DNA of 64,000 bases, taken from positions 124,001-188,000 of the forward strand of contig JAJGQC010000675.1 in the NCBI GenBank assembly GCA_021014325.1, read 5' to 3'. The notes under the pieces are model-generated. The model ran no database searches and was not told the origin of the DNA. It saw only the letters and a list, made by a program, of their open reading frames with translations. This document shows, piece after piece, positions 1 to 11,700 of this stretch. The first letter of the stretch is position 1. Each line of letters starts with the position of its first letter. The DNA comes from Plazaster borealis (Eukaryota; Echinodermata; Asteroidea; Forcipulatida; Labidiasteridae). A program made the position numbers and the translations under genes.

Positions 1-884
1 CTTCATTATTTATATGTATAATATTTATTAACAAAGTACTCAAATGCATCCAATATTTGTATGATAATTTGCGAGTAATTTTGAAATGCCAAAAGAATTT
101 GAGTTATTATGTGTAAACATTTTATTATTTATGTATCTGTGTTTATAATTGTATCAATATATGTATTGATGTCTTGTCATACATTATTTGGGTTGTTTGT
201 TGGGGGTGGGTTGTACATGTAAGTGCCTGTCTCATTGCCGGCTTCCTGTTGGGGTCTTGTATTTTTATTTGATTGTATGTTCCTGGAGCAAATCTAGGAA
301 TTGGTGATTGGGGGGGGGAGGTACGCAATATACTTTCTAGTCGGAATCCCATTCATAATGCTCATTATAATACACCTAAAACCCCTGCAGTATGTCATTA
401 AAAATAAAACCATTCTTACTATAATTTTTTATAAAACAAATTGTCAGAGTAGGGGGAAGGGGTTCTCTTCTCCTGTGGATCCTCACCTAAGTTGTTTACT
501 TATTTATGTATACATGTAATTTGTTTATAGGCCTATGTACTTGGATTTTAATTTATTTATTAATTTGTCCTTAATTTATTTATCAATTAAATAATTAGCA
601 TATTTGTTCATTTCATGGTGTAAACAATTGACTTTTTAATCATTAATTTGAATTTGCTAATTGTTTTTACAGGATCAAAGAGCCCAAAAAACCCTTATTC
701 TATTGAAGATGTTTACAAATTTCCACTGATGTTTTTGTATCTAGATTATTATTTAATGTGTGTTGCAACAGAACAATGGTTTACCATGATAATAATTTTT
801 TTTTAAATAAATTTGTAATAAAATTCAAAATTCAAATTCATTCAATGATAGAGGGTTTTCTGTGAACTTTTGTCAATAATGTAC
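1..884. other. AT-rich sequence, no gene recognised
   Basis: Holds a G-run (310-318) and an AATAAA-rich stretch around 808-825 that could be the 3' end of a transcript or retroelement on the plus strand. No protein similarity seen. Confidence 0.4.
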
Positions 885-1245
885 CCTGAAAACTTTAACA
901 TTTTTAGATAATTTCCATTTGCACACTGTGGATCCAACCACATTTTGGCTGTAAGACAAATGAACTGCAATTGAGAGTAACATTTATTTTACACAACAAA
1001 CTATCTAACACCATGAGGCAAAAACTTTAATAAAAAGTCTCAATGCGGATGGCCGGACATAAGCTGTTTAATATCCAGAGGGTAATAATGAACCCTGAAA
1101 ACTTATTCAAACAATAGAAAAACTTGACCACAATTTCCATTTTCACCTAGTGAATCTATTCACACAAAAAAAAATACATACCACAACAAACTATATACGG
1201 CAAAAACTTTAACAAAATGTCTCAATGCGGACGGCCGGACGGACC
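885..1245 (+). repeat. Two direct copies of a ~180-bp repeat ending in GGCCGGAC
   Basis: The words ACCCTGAAAACTT, ATTTCCATTT, ACACAACAAACTAT, GGCAAAAACTTTAA and GTCTCAATGCGGA-GGCCGGAC occur in the same order at 885-1066 and 1083-1245. A GACG microsatellite (1235-1266) follows. Confidence 0.75.
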
Positions 1246-1411
1246 ATCATAGACGGACGGACGGACAAAATCGGTATTATAGGCTCGCATACTGCTAAAG
1301 CAGCTCGCCAAAAAGTGATGGCAGGATACCGACATTTTTCCCTACAATCTGTGGAAACAACCAAAACGACTTATACACTATATTGAAACTGAGACTGAGA
1401 CCACTGAGAGT

Positions 1412-1476
1412 ATAGCTAGCCGAGTGGTAACCACTTGATAATGAACATGCAGAGCTGCAAATTCGATTCTTACCTG
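1412..1476 (+). other. tRNA-like (SINE head) relic
   Basis: CTAGCCGAGTGGTAACC resembles a class-II tRNA box A, and AAATTCGATTC follows as a degenerate box B. No 3' arm pairing or SINE body is evident. Weak. Confidence 0.35.
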
Positions 1477-3398
1477 TTTTGCGAGCAATTCTTGGCAGTA
1501 CATGTACGATTACGAAATTATTGTTGGTTGTGATTGGTGAAACGGTAGATACAAGTCTACCAGTACCAAGACTTGACGTAACGTCCCAGCGAAACTCATT
1601 CATCTTTAGACAACATATATTGCGTGTATTCCATCAAAAAACATAAACTACAACGATTTAGTCGATAAATTTTGTGAAGAATTAACCCTTGCACTTCTTC
1701 TCCAGACTACCTGCAACGCAATGTATACAGTCAGTAGTTCGCACGTGTATTTGTGGGTCAAAGGTTAGGTTAGGTTGTCAACTTTGCACGCAAAACTTAT
1801 GAGGGCGGGCTGTACTTTTGACGGTCAGTTTGTCTTCAATTCTGTCGTCTGCTTTTGATGATGACAAGTTGCGTACAAGCAATGCACAATCTATCTATTA
1901 TGATAGACCAATTAAAAAGTTATGGCTTTAAATACAACCTTCGTTGCTGAAAAACTTAATATTTCCATACTTTTTGCTAACAAACAAAATTTCAATTAAG
2001 AAAAAATAAAATAATTTTAAATACATTATTTTTGCTAATACTTGTTTGGCGATCTTGGAAGCAGCGTGTCACAAAAACGTCATCAAATGTATTTATTCAT
2101 CAACCTGTCAGTTTCATAAATATTCTGTTTGGCTCTTTTCGGTCCGACGTTTCAACCTGGTTTTCAATCTCGCACTACATGTTGCGAGAATATCCTTTTG
2201 AGATTGGTCATCGTAGGCCTACACCAGACATTTATGGCGCATGGGGATCGTTATGGATCAGAAAGGTAGGCTATTTCTAGGCTGTGTCTGTGGATTTTGA
2301 ATGGAAAACCCCAAACTGGATCATACGAAAGCGTAATAAAGACATATGGCCATATCAGCCCTGTCTTAGCGCCTACCCGCGGGCGGCCGGCCGCCCGGGT
2401 CTCAGGCGATATTCGCCCGGGCCATTCGCCCAGCCAACAGTAATCGGGGAAAATTGTTCTGTCATGACCTGATTTTAATTGAACACGCTTTTGTATGGAT
2501 CCTTTCGATCCTGAGAAGAGTCCACACGTGTTTGTACACTTTCTAAGGGTTTTTTATTTCCAAATCTCGGCTAATAAGGCTCCGGTGTCATAGGGGATTT
2601 TGTCCCCGGTGACGTGTGTATCCCCCATACGGTAAATTAACAAGGGCTGAAGGATGCTCAAACCACCAGGGCGCTCTCAGAAGAAATTTCTTCACAATCT
2701 GCCGTGGGGACAGAATCTAACCCTACACCGGTTTCGGGTTCCGTTTGATGTTAAAGCACCGTGTGTAATAAATGCGCCCTGCTCCAAAATAGACGACGGA
2801 GCCCGAGAGCCAGTGGCCAAGCCGAGGTTTGGAAAAGACCAACAGCGCCCTCATTTGTCAAGCAATGTGATATTTAATTTTGAAACCTTCAACTGTTTCC
2901 GTCCTCCGTGAGCTTTGCTGATTCGCGCACCATAAGAAAGCAATAACTCTTAAAACTGCTGAAGCGTAGAAACACGTGAGAAATAATATACTTTTATAAG
3001 TTTATCAAACATTTCACAAGTCCTGTAATGTCACTTAGGTATCATAAGAACTCTCCTTGTTATTGGACGGTCATTTAATCCAGACTATAAACTAAAAAAA
3101 AAGACTACAGTGACAAAGTTCCAATTACAGATTTATGGTTGCCAGTTAAAAAAATGGTAATTAAATTCCATGAACTGTACAAATTAATGGTAAACTAAAA
3201 ATGCTAGGGACTGCAATACCAGGGACAGCATTTTGGTAAAAACAATTGTATCCAAGTCAGTGGCGAATTGGGACGGGATGGGGGTGGGGGTGGGGGGTTG
3301 GATTGGGGAATGATTTAACAAACTCTCCCAGTCGCATCGTCAATAGTGAAATATTTACTTTATGGGGATTGGGTTGTAATGTATAAACAATGAGGACC
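1477..3398. other. Unassigned sequence with one GC-rich palindromic spot
   Basis: 2376-2430 is very GC-rich (GCGGGCGGCCGGCCGC and two CGCCCGGG words). The open frames here show no recognised domain. Confidence 0.4.
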
Positions 3399-3968
3399 AG
3401 GGCCCAATTTCATAAAGCATGTAACTTAATATTGTAAGCACAAAAACTTGCTAAGCACCCTGGTTTCAATTTCACATGGTTAAGATTGATCGTAACTGCA
3501 AATCCATCGCAGTTGCTTAGCAAAGAGTGATGTCACAATACAAATCACTACGGTAATTACTGCTAACTCATCTTAAAGGAACGTTTCAGCACTGGTAATT
3601 AAAATTTTCTTTATGATCACAGATTTACATAAAACTTACATGGTCTAATGATGATGATAGTAGAAAACATCCCTAGAAATATTTCTGTCTGAAATGCCAT
3701 ATTTGATGAGAAATAAATAAAACTAATTTCCGATTGGAGTTTATCGCTCATGAGCGTTTTATTCATGCATTGTATAACACATGCAAATGTGTAATCGGTT
3801 TTTCACTATTTTCTCATGACCCCGATGGCCGATCGATCTCAAACTTCTACAGGTTTGTCAGTTTCTGTATATGGTGGATTATATAAAGTGCTTACACTGC
3901 CAGTTAGCAAAAACCAATTCTGTAATGTTCCTTTAAGATGAATCTTAGTGCTTTGTGAAATCGGCCCC
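3399..3968. mobile_element. MITE-A variant interrupted by another MITE
   Basis: Starts GGGCCCAATTTCATAAAGCA and ends in the complementary GAAATCGGCCCC. Between about 3576 and 3936 it is interrupted by a second element with ends TTAAAGGAACGTTTCAG and TGTAATGTTCCTTTAA. Confidence 0.75.
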
Positions 3969-3970
3969 AG

Positions 3971-4159
3971 GGCCCGATTTCATAAAGCATGTAAGCACAA
4001 AAACTTGCTAAGCACAGAAAACTCTTGCTTAGGATAGGTTGCCAGCCAAAACACCATACAGTTACCATTGCTGTGACTGGTACCCCACTCATTTCTTGCT
4101 TAGCCAAGAAATTTGCTTAGCAGCATTTTCTATTAAACAGTTTTATGATATTGGGCCCA
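3971..4159. mobile_element. MITE-A stem-loop copy
   Basis: TIR GGGCCCGATTTCATAAAGCA at the left and the complementary TTATGATATTGGGCCC at the right, about 190 bp; internal words GCCAGCCAAAACACCA and TGTGACTGGTACCCC shared by the family. Confidence 0.85.
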
Positions 4160-4205
4160 GGTATTACACAGTAATGTCTGGTTTTGTGGGGTGCGTACCT
4201 CAAGT

Positions 4206-4246
4206 TCATCAATTTGTTTGTTTGTTTGTTTGTTTGTTTGTTTTGT
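4206..4246. repeat. (TTTG)n simple repeat
   Basis: About seven TTTG units plus variants. Confidence 0.9.
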
Positions 4247-4423
4247 TGGGGTGTTGGGGTGTTTGTTTGTTAGTCTGTTTCGTTTAGGGAAGGGTTTTTT
4301 TTGGGGGGGGAGGTTCTGTTGGCCAATTATATTTGTGAGACAATTTTAAGACTTGTTTCTGTTTTCAGGCTGGTTTTGGTGTGGGCCCTATAGTCGCACC
4401 CCTCTTACAACTCTCCACTCAAA

Positions 4424-4540
4424 AATTAAAATAACAGGGTAAATAAATAATAAATTATACATCAATAAGTAAAACAACCAGTCTGTAAAAGGAAAGTTTC
4501 CTGAGAGCAGTTTTTAACATTTGTCAAGTCAGACAATTAT
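4424..4540. repeat. Segment duplicated at 5450-5562
   Basis: AAAATTAAAATAACAG, GGTAAATAAATAATAAATTA and TAAAACAACCAGTCTGTAAA appear in both places, with GTTTTTAACATTTGTC after them. The 5450 copy sits between the two copies of the RMI1 stop-codon segment. Confidence 0.85.
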
Positions 4541-4706
4541 GACTAGCCAAGAATTCAAATCGTTTCTCATAACATTTATTTCATAAATAATAGGAACAAA
4601 ACAGCATAGACAAAAAATGTGTTTAACAAAAACATACTAGCACTCTGCATTAATAATGTCATGTTACACACACCCTATACTCACTCAGGTCATTTTACCA
4701 TCAGTC

Positions 4707-4894
4707 AAGGCCCAAATTCATAGAGCTGCTTAAGCAAAAAAAGCACAACAAAATTATGATTGCCATAACAAGGTTACCAGCCAAAACTACCATGTCACAT
4801 GTACAATCTGTGACTGGTATCCTGCTCATTTCTGCTAAGCAGGAAAATGTTAAGCAATATTCAGTGCTTAAGCAGCTCTATGAAATTGGGCCCA
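4707..4894. mobile_element. MITE-A stem-loop copy
   Basis: Ends CATAGAGCTGCTTAAGCA and TTAAGCAGCTCTATGAAATT pair with each other; about 188 bp. Confidence 0.86.
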
Positions 4895-5412
4895 GGGTTC
4901 GCATCCCAATGCAAACCAGCCCTGGACAAGAATTCCTTCAAATCCATTTTTCTTTCAACGTAGATTGTAAGTGGTATATTGCCTATCTACGGGAAAATGC
5001 TGGTGTACTGATTCTTTGCTAACGCAGAACGGGGTTCGAACCCAAACTATGTCCAAAGCCTGACACCAAAATGGGATTCCTGTTGGCCAGGGTTTCAATG
5101 CAAATTTGAACTGGCACTTGGCATGACTGTCTACAAATGTGATCTTTCATGTTATTATAAACTGAACATTTTTCAATGTTTTGCTTGGTATTCTTCAACT
5201 CTTGGGTGAAAAAGGCTGTCTATTTTAAACTCAGTATATCTTTTTATGCTTTCTCCAAATAGATGAAAAGTAGACATCTTACATGATTGTTTATAAAGTG
5301 CAATCTTTCATGTACAAAACTTCCGATTGCTATTTCATCCATTCACATAATCATCATTGGCGTACTGACTGTTAAAAGGCCCTTTACTGTTTGACCATTC
5401 TTGCCAATTCTA

Positions 5413-5602
5413 GTCAATCACTGCTTCGGGACTTCTCTGAATTTGGTTGCTAAAAATTAAAATAACAGGTAAATAAATAATAAATTATACATCAATAAGT
5501 AAAACAACCAGTCTGTAAAGGAAAGTTTTCCTTGAGCAAGTTTTTAACATTTGTCTTTCCTAGTCAATCACTGCTTCGGGACTTCTCTGAATTTGGTTGC
5601 TA
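5413..5602. repeat. Tandem duplication around the RMI1 stop codon
   Basis: CTAGTCAATCACTGCTTCGG, then GACTTCTCTGAATTTGG, occurs at about 5411-5452 and 5561-5602 (period 150 bp). The second copy is the true end of the coding sequence; the first lies in the 3' UTR. Confidence 0.85.
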
Positions 5603-5708
5603 TGTCCTCTGGACTTGTTGTTCCCACCATGGTCACCAGAGGGCGCTGTTCATCCAAGCGCACTTTGATGGTCATCAGGCAGTGCATATCAATCAACGAT
5701 TTCTGGCA
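5568..5708 (-). CDS. RMI1: RMI1 exon I: terminal coding exon with stop
   Basis: Forty-six codons plus TGA. It starts CQKSLIDMHCLMTIKV (vertebrate RMI1 has a near-identical CQ-LIDL-CLMTI block) and ends FREVPKQ. Acceptor ggcacag, phase 0. The last 35 or so coding bases and the stop recur at 5413-5452 through a local tandem duplication in the 3' UTR. Confidence 0.88.
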   Translation of the reverse strand, partial: CQKSLIDMHCLMTIKVRLDEQRPLVTMVGTTSPEDIATKFREVPKQ

Positions 5709-8700
5709 CTGTGCCAAACCCTAATGAATCCAAATGAGTAAGGAGAAAAAAAATATATCAACTTGAAAAAGAAAGTTATAAGGTGAATAAAGACTAGAAT
5801 TTATTTTATAGATCCAAACAAATATGCTAAGTAGATCAAATGATACTAAGCAGAATTGGGTTGATAGCCAAGCTACTAGTAACTAGTGCCCTGATGAGAC
5901 ACATCTAAACCAGATGAAGCCATGATGGTTCTCAACCACCGTGCAATAGTAGAGCTCATCGACACCACAGCATGAATCGGTTTCACAAATGACATGAACA
6001 GACAGGGCCCAATTTTATACAGCTGCTTCAGCAGAAAATATTGCTTAACAAATTCTGCTTAGCACAAAATGAGCAGGACACCATTCACAAATTGTATATG
6101 TGACATGGCAATTTGGCTGGTAACCTTATTCTGGTAAGCATAATTTTATTGTGCTTAGCTACTTTTTGTGCTTAAGCATCTCTATAAAATTGGGCCCCGG
6201 TCAGTTTTTCCTTACCCTATCCTCGGACACGTTTCGTCTTCTGAAGATATCACTGCTAATAGCAGTTAGCTTTGCAAAGTAACATTTTCTGGTATTTAGC
6301 TCAATGAAATTATTCATTTGCAAGTTAGATTTGAATAATGTCTGGTACAATGACTTACTGAGTCACAAGTGACTGCTTACATGTGAAGTCCTCAGACTAG
6401 GGACAGTTGCTATGGTTTGGGTCACCTCTGCATAGTTACGTGAACACCCATACACAGTATTGAATGAATGTGTATGGCACAATGGTACCAGGGTTTTCCC
6501 CATCTCGGCCTAATTTCAAAGAGATGCTTTAGCAAAAAATGTTGCTTAAAAATTTTCTGTGTTGCTTAAAACTTTTCTGCTAAGCCAAAGTAACCAGAAT
6601 ACCAGTCACAGATTGTACATGTGACATGGTGTTTTAGCTGGTAACCTTATTCTGGTAAGCATAATTCCGTTGTGCTTAAGCAGCTCTATGAAATTGGGCC
6701 CTGGAAGTTGCTATACAAAAGCTTGCCCTAAACCAAACCTACATCTTTGTTCCTCCATCTGTGTACCTCATATTTATTCTTAAAATGCATCTTTTGACAT
6801 TTTTCTTATAGCCTTACCTGGCGTAGTTTGGTCTCGAGATCTTTTGCTTCAGTTGCCTCCATTGATTTTAAAGATTTCTTCATTTGCTGCACAAGAAATT
6901 AAATTAAAATTTGTTAGTTTATCAATAAGGAAAGAGATAAGCTTGGTTAAACCTGAACTGTTCACAATCACTTATAATAATATCGACTCTTATATAGCGC
7001 AATTCCAAAGAATGATCATTGCGCTTCAAACGTTATTACCCCTGGTCACTGGGCCATATATTTTATTCCTTAAACCATCTCAGCTCCCTGTGGAGTATAC
7101 AGGCTGTGCTGCCAAGTATGTAGCGCACAAAGCTAAATCAATCGCAACGCCGTCTCTGCCCTCACAGGTACCTATTTACCCCTGGGTGATGAGAAGCAAT
7201 TATAGTGAAGTGTTTTGCTCAAGGACACAAGTGTCACGACCAAGATTCGAACCCACACCCTGATGACTCAGCAACCAGAACTTGAGTCCGATGCACTAAA
7301 CCGCTCGGCCACAACACGCCATGGCTAAGCAAATTAATCTGCTTACTGTTGAACAGCTTCATTAAAGAGGCCCCAAATATTTTGGACATTTGTTATATTT
7401 CAAACTCACTGTCATTTCGGGATTGGAAAATCCAATCAGCTGAGTGAGTACCTGAAAGTTAGAAGGAAATAATAATAATAATAATACTGAGTTCTTATAT
7501 AGCACTTTATCACAACCGATGGGCTTTATCAAAGCGCTCAGTATTTTGTTCCTGCAAGGTATGCAAAGCTACGTTTTTGAAGTGTGAGACCTATTCCTTT
7601 ACATAGCACCATGTAATGGTTTACAAAGTGCTGTGGCGCAATATGCTGCCGATCAAACCAGGAACACCGGGGCGAATTCCTTCTCTTTACGATAAGTGCA
7701 TTGGGTTCTTTTACGTGCATTACACACGGGACCTACGGCTTTACATCCCATCAGAAGGACGCAGCGATAACGGTTAAGTGTCTTGCTCAAGGACACAAGT
7801 GTCACGACCGGGACTCGAACCCACACTCTGCTGATCAGAAACACCAGAGCTTGAGTCCGGTGTTCTTATTCGCTCGGCCACGAAAGGAAAGGACAGGAAA
7901 GGTCAAGTTAACTGACTTTGTCTGTTTGCTAAAGCGAGGTGATCTAAATGAAATGGTGCTACACTGCTGCTTGAAAGAAAAATCATACCGAAGTGTACCA
8001 GAATAGTACATTAAAATATGGACTGCGTGACTACTGGGATATATGTGATTGAGAAAGATTAGGATTGCAAAGTTATTGCATGTTATGATGGCAAGTTTGT
8101 GGGGTACAAAGTGGTTTTTATTTTATTTTTATTTTTCATAGAGCAGTCATTCTCATCTTGGGTGCTCAGCACCTTTGTAATACTGTGAAAACAGTTAAAC
8201 AGTTCTCAACAAATTCGCTTAAACGGTTAGCAAGTTCAGTGTAGATACACATTACTAGACAGTAGTGTACATTTATTTGTTGATTTGTTTAGATGATCTT
8301 CCCAACAACAAGGGAACTCGGCAAAGCTCCCACAAGGGGATATAAACACCAAGCTGGCAACAGCCAATCACTATACAAACATTGGTTGAACGTCTATGAT
8401 TATGAATTGCACAAATCAAGAAATTGTGATTCAGTAACTAGAGGACAATACTCATTCTAGTCATTGTAAAATCATATAATAAACATTTAATCACACATTC
8501 TGGAGTTTGTATTTGTCCCTTTGTACCAGTTTTTTCAATTTACAACAGTTAGTAGTTACCTGATTAGACAACTCTACATCCATTGATGCCGTTTTGTCGC
8601 TGATCTTTGCCAAGATGCTCCAGTAGCCATCCTTGCGAGACAATGGGGATAGAAGGGTGACAACAAAGCCCTGTACATACAGTAGGGAACAGGTAGAACA

Positions 8701-11700
8701 ATAGAGTTGTTTTGACTTATAATAATATGCAATTCTTACTTTGTGTTTCATCACACCCGAAAGGGCGTTTGGAAGCGCTCATTATTTCATCTACACATAT
8801 GCGGAACTAAGTTTGGAATTATTAGACCCATTTGTACAATGTATCTTGTAGCAATTTAAAAGGTGCAGTGGCGCAATCTGAATGCAGCCAACTATGCCAG
8901 AAACATCTCTGGGGCAAACCCTTTCTCTTAACGATCAGTGTACATGCTTCTTTACGTGCATTACACAACAAACAGGACAAATGCTGTGAATCGCAGAACC
9001 TTGGCCAAAAGCCACGGCCGATTATCTGCCATGGTATGCTGGAATCTTGGAATGCTCGGAATTACATCCCATGGGGCCGAATATAATGATAAACAATGGT
9101 AGCAGCCTGTCCAATCCTGTATGCCACATTTGTATAACAAAAGGACAAAGGTCTGGAATTGGGGATTACACAATAACCCATGGGAAAAAGGGATATTACG
9201 ATCATGATTTCCAGTACCTTTTTGTATGGTGAAACAAAGTATAGCACGGTTAGTGCATGCATGTGCACGTTACACAATGGAAAGTCAAGGTGGATATTCA
9301 CCTCAGCAGTCCGACTGACTGCAACAAAATTGAGGGCGCTCTGAATTGAGGGCGCTACGCCCTCCGGGCATTAAAAAACAGTCCGCTGTAGGCCAGTCTA
9401 GAAAAATTTGGTACATGTGTACACATGTTATCCAATGTAAAGTGGTTAAAGTAGGCCTGTTGTTACGTTACCTTAATATTGAATGTGAAGCTTTCCTGAG
9501 CTTGAATCCTTGACATGACAGTTTCCATGGTGACAACACCTTGATGATAAAGCACAAATTATCCAGGTTTAATATATATGGTGTTTTAATCTTAAGGTCT
9601 GTGTCATTCAGAGCTGGGATGCTTGCATATGCCAAGATGTCACCAGGGGCACGTTGTCACCTACTCCTGGGGCTGGAACAGGGTTACCCCCTTCACAGTC
9701 CGTAAGGATGTAGGCATGGGTATCATCCACTAGGAGCCTGGCTGGTAGAGCAGAATGCACTAGCTACCTTCCTAACTTTTTATGAAGCAATTATGGTTTA
9801 AAAGTGCCTTGCTCGAGGGCACAAGTGTCATAACCGGGATTCGAAACCCACACTCTGCTGCTGACAACACAAGAGCTTGGGTCCAGTGAACTAGACCGAT
9901 CAGCCATGACACCACTAAGTATAAGTGTGATTCTCTAGGGAAACTGCACAGTCGGTTTAAAATGCATATGTACATGTACATCATTCTGTTGTGCTGTACT
10001 GTCAGGGAAATTGTGTAAATTGTTCAGGAAGACACTTAATTCGCATAAAAAGTAAAAGAGACAACGGTTTTCCTTTGTCTTTGTGTACAAAACCTTGCCA
10101 GCAATTGCATGCATAATTTGCTCATACGGTCTACATTAGTCTTTAAGATGCAGGATGACAGCCGATATACCAAGTATTTTTCTATTGTTCACCTTGTTTT
10201 GGGTATGCACATATTATTTCTGACAACCATTGTAATCACAAAGTAAATCTGCTGCCACCTAGAATCTAAAAAAGTCTTCCATTGGAGGGAATGGGTTAAA
10301 GCAAATTCATTGTTATCAACTCATCATATGCAAGTTCCTACCATAGAGTAAGCTAAGATTCTGACTACATTGTTCCACATGGGTTCCCTATTGTTAGTTA
10401 GCCATCACCCTTCCCCCATAAATCTCATTAATACCCCCATGGCATAGTCCTCCCTTGTTTCATCCTCTGACCACCCAGACCACACATTCAATTTCCCACT
10501 GTTCCTTCCCTTGCTCCCCCAACCATGTTCAGTGACCAAAAAGACCACCTAGTCTGTCCCCACTAGCTTGACTATAAAAATGTCCTTCGTTTCATCCTTA
10601 GTTTATTCTTCCTTGTTCTGTACTAAAAGACAGACCATCCTGGTAAGCCCACAGTGCTACATTGTGCACTGTGGGCGGATCCAGTCTTTTCTTCTACTTC
10701 TCTGTTTGGAAATTCAGCCTAGGAGTATTAAATAAATATCCTGTAAAGCCCAACCATAAAAGACATATATTTCATCTTCATTGTATTCCTGTCTACATAG
10801 CTTTATTATTATCGACTAGGGCCCAATTTCATAGAGCTGCTTAAGCAGAAGATTTTGCTTAACAATTTCGTGCTAAGCAGATATGACCAGGATACCATGT
10901 CACAAATTGTACATGTGTCATGGTATTTTGGCTGGTAACCTTAATCTGGTAAGCATAATGTTGCTGTGCTTAGCTACTTTTTGTGCTTAAGCAGCTCTTT
11001 ATCGACCAGCTCAGTGACACCGTTCCAATAGTATAACTAACCTTCACTTGAATGGAATCTGCTTCGTTTGGCAGAACTTGAACCCTCAAATACATTAGAT
11101 CCACAACCTTCAAATGCATTAGCCCCACTGGCTTCTAAGCATGAGGTGGAATTTGGTGTATCGGAAGATGATGTGGTAGATATAATGGAGGGATCAGATG
11201 TGTCTTTGCTTGATGGCTCTTTGGTTATACGTGCAGCGATCCCTGTCGCTGGGGCTGGCTTTCCCGAAACTGTCTGTAAGTTTGGATTATAAATACTTCT
11301 GGATCTGGTGGGGTCTTTTTGAAGTGCTGATCTTGGCTGTTCATTCCACTGCTTTGAATCAGCTACTCTGTCAGTAGAACTTAGCGAGACTTTCTTTGAC
11401 ATACATGCATTTGAAGTTTGGCCAGGATTGATTCTGTTTGTCGTTGATGAATACGCAGCTGTGGTTGCCTTGTGGTGAGCAGTATTGGTTTCTTTCTTGA
11501 CATCTTGGCGGTTACTGATAGAGGAAACTGCTGATGAATGGGAGGCAGTTGGAATGTTCCGTCCGAGATGACCGGGTCCATGGACGTTGAGATTCTGCTC
11601 TACTTGTTCTAACCACATCTCATCAATGTCGTCATCGACTGGCCATTCAGTATCCTTATCAGCCTTCACCAAACAGAAATACAACAAATAGAACGTCAAC

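Noticed and set aside
1295..1603. 102-aa minus frame
   Set aside because: No domain, no splice context, and it overlaps a tRNA-like relic.
7653..8006. Short frames around 7.7 kb on both strands
   Set aside because: They overlay a tRNA-Leu SINE; the same translations recur in other SINE copies.
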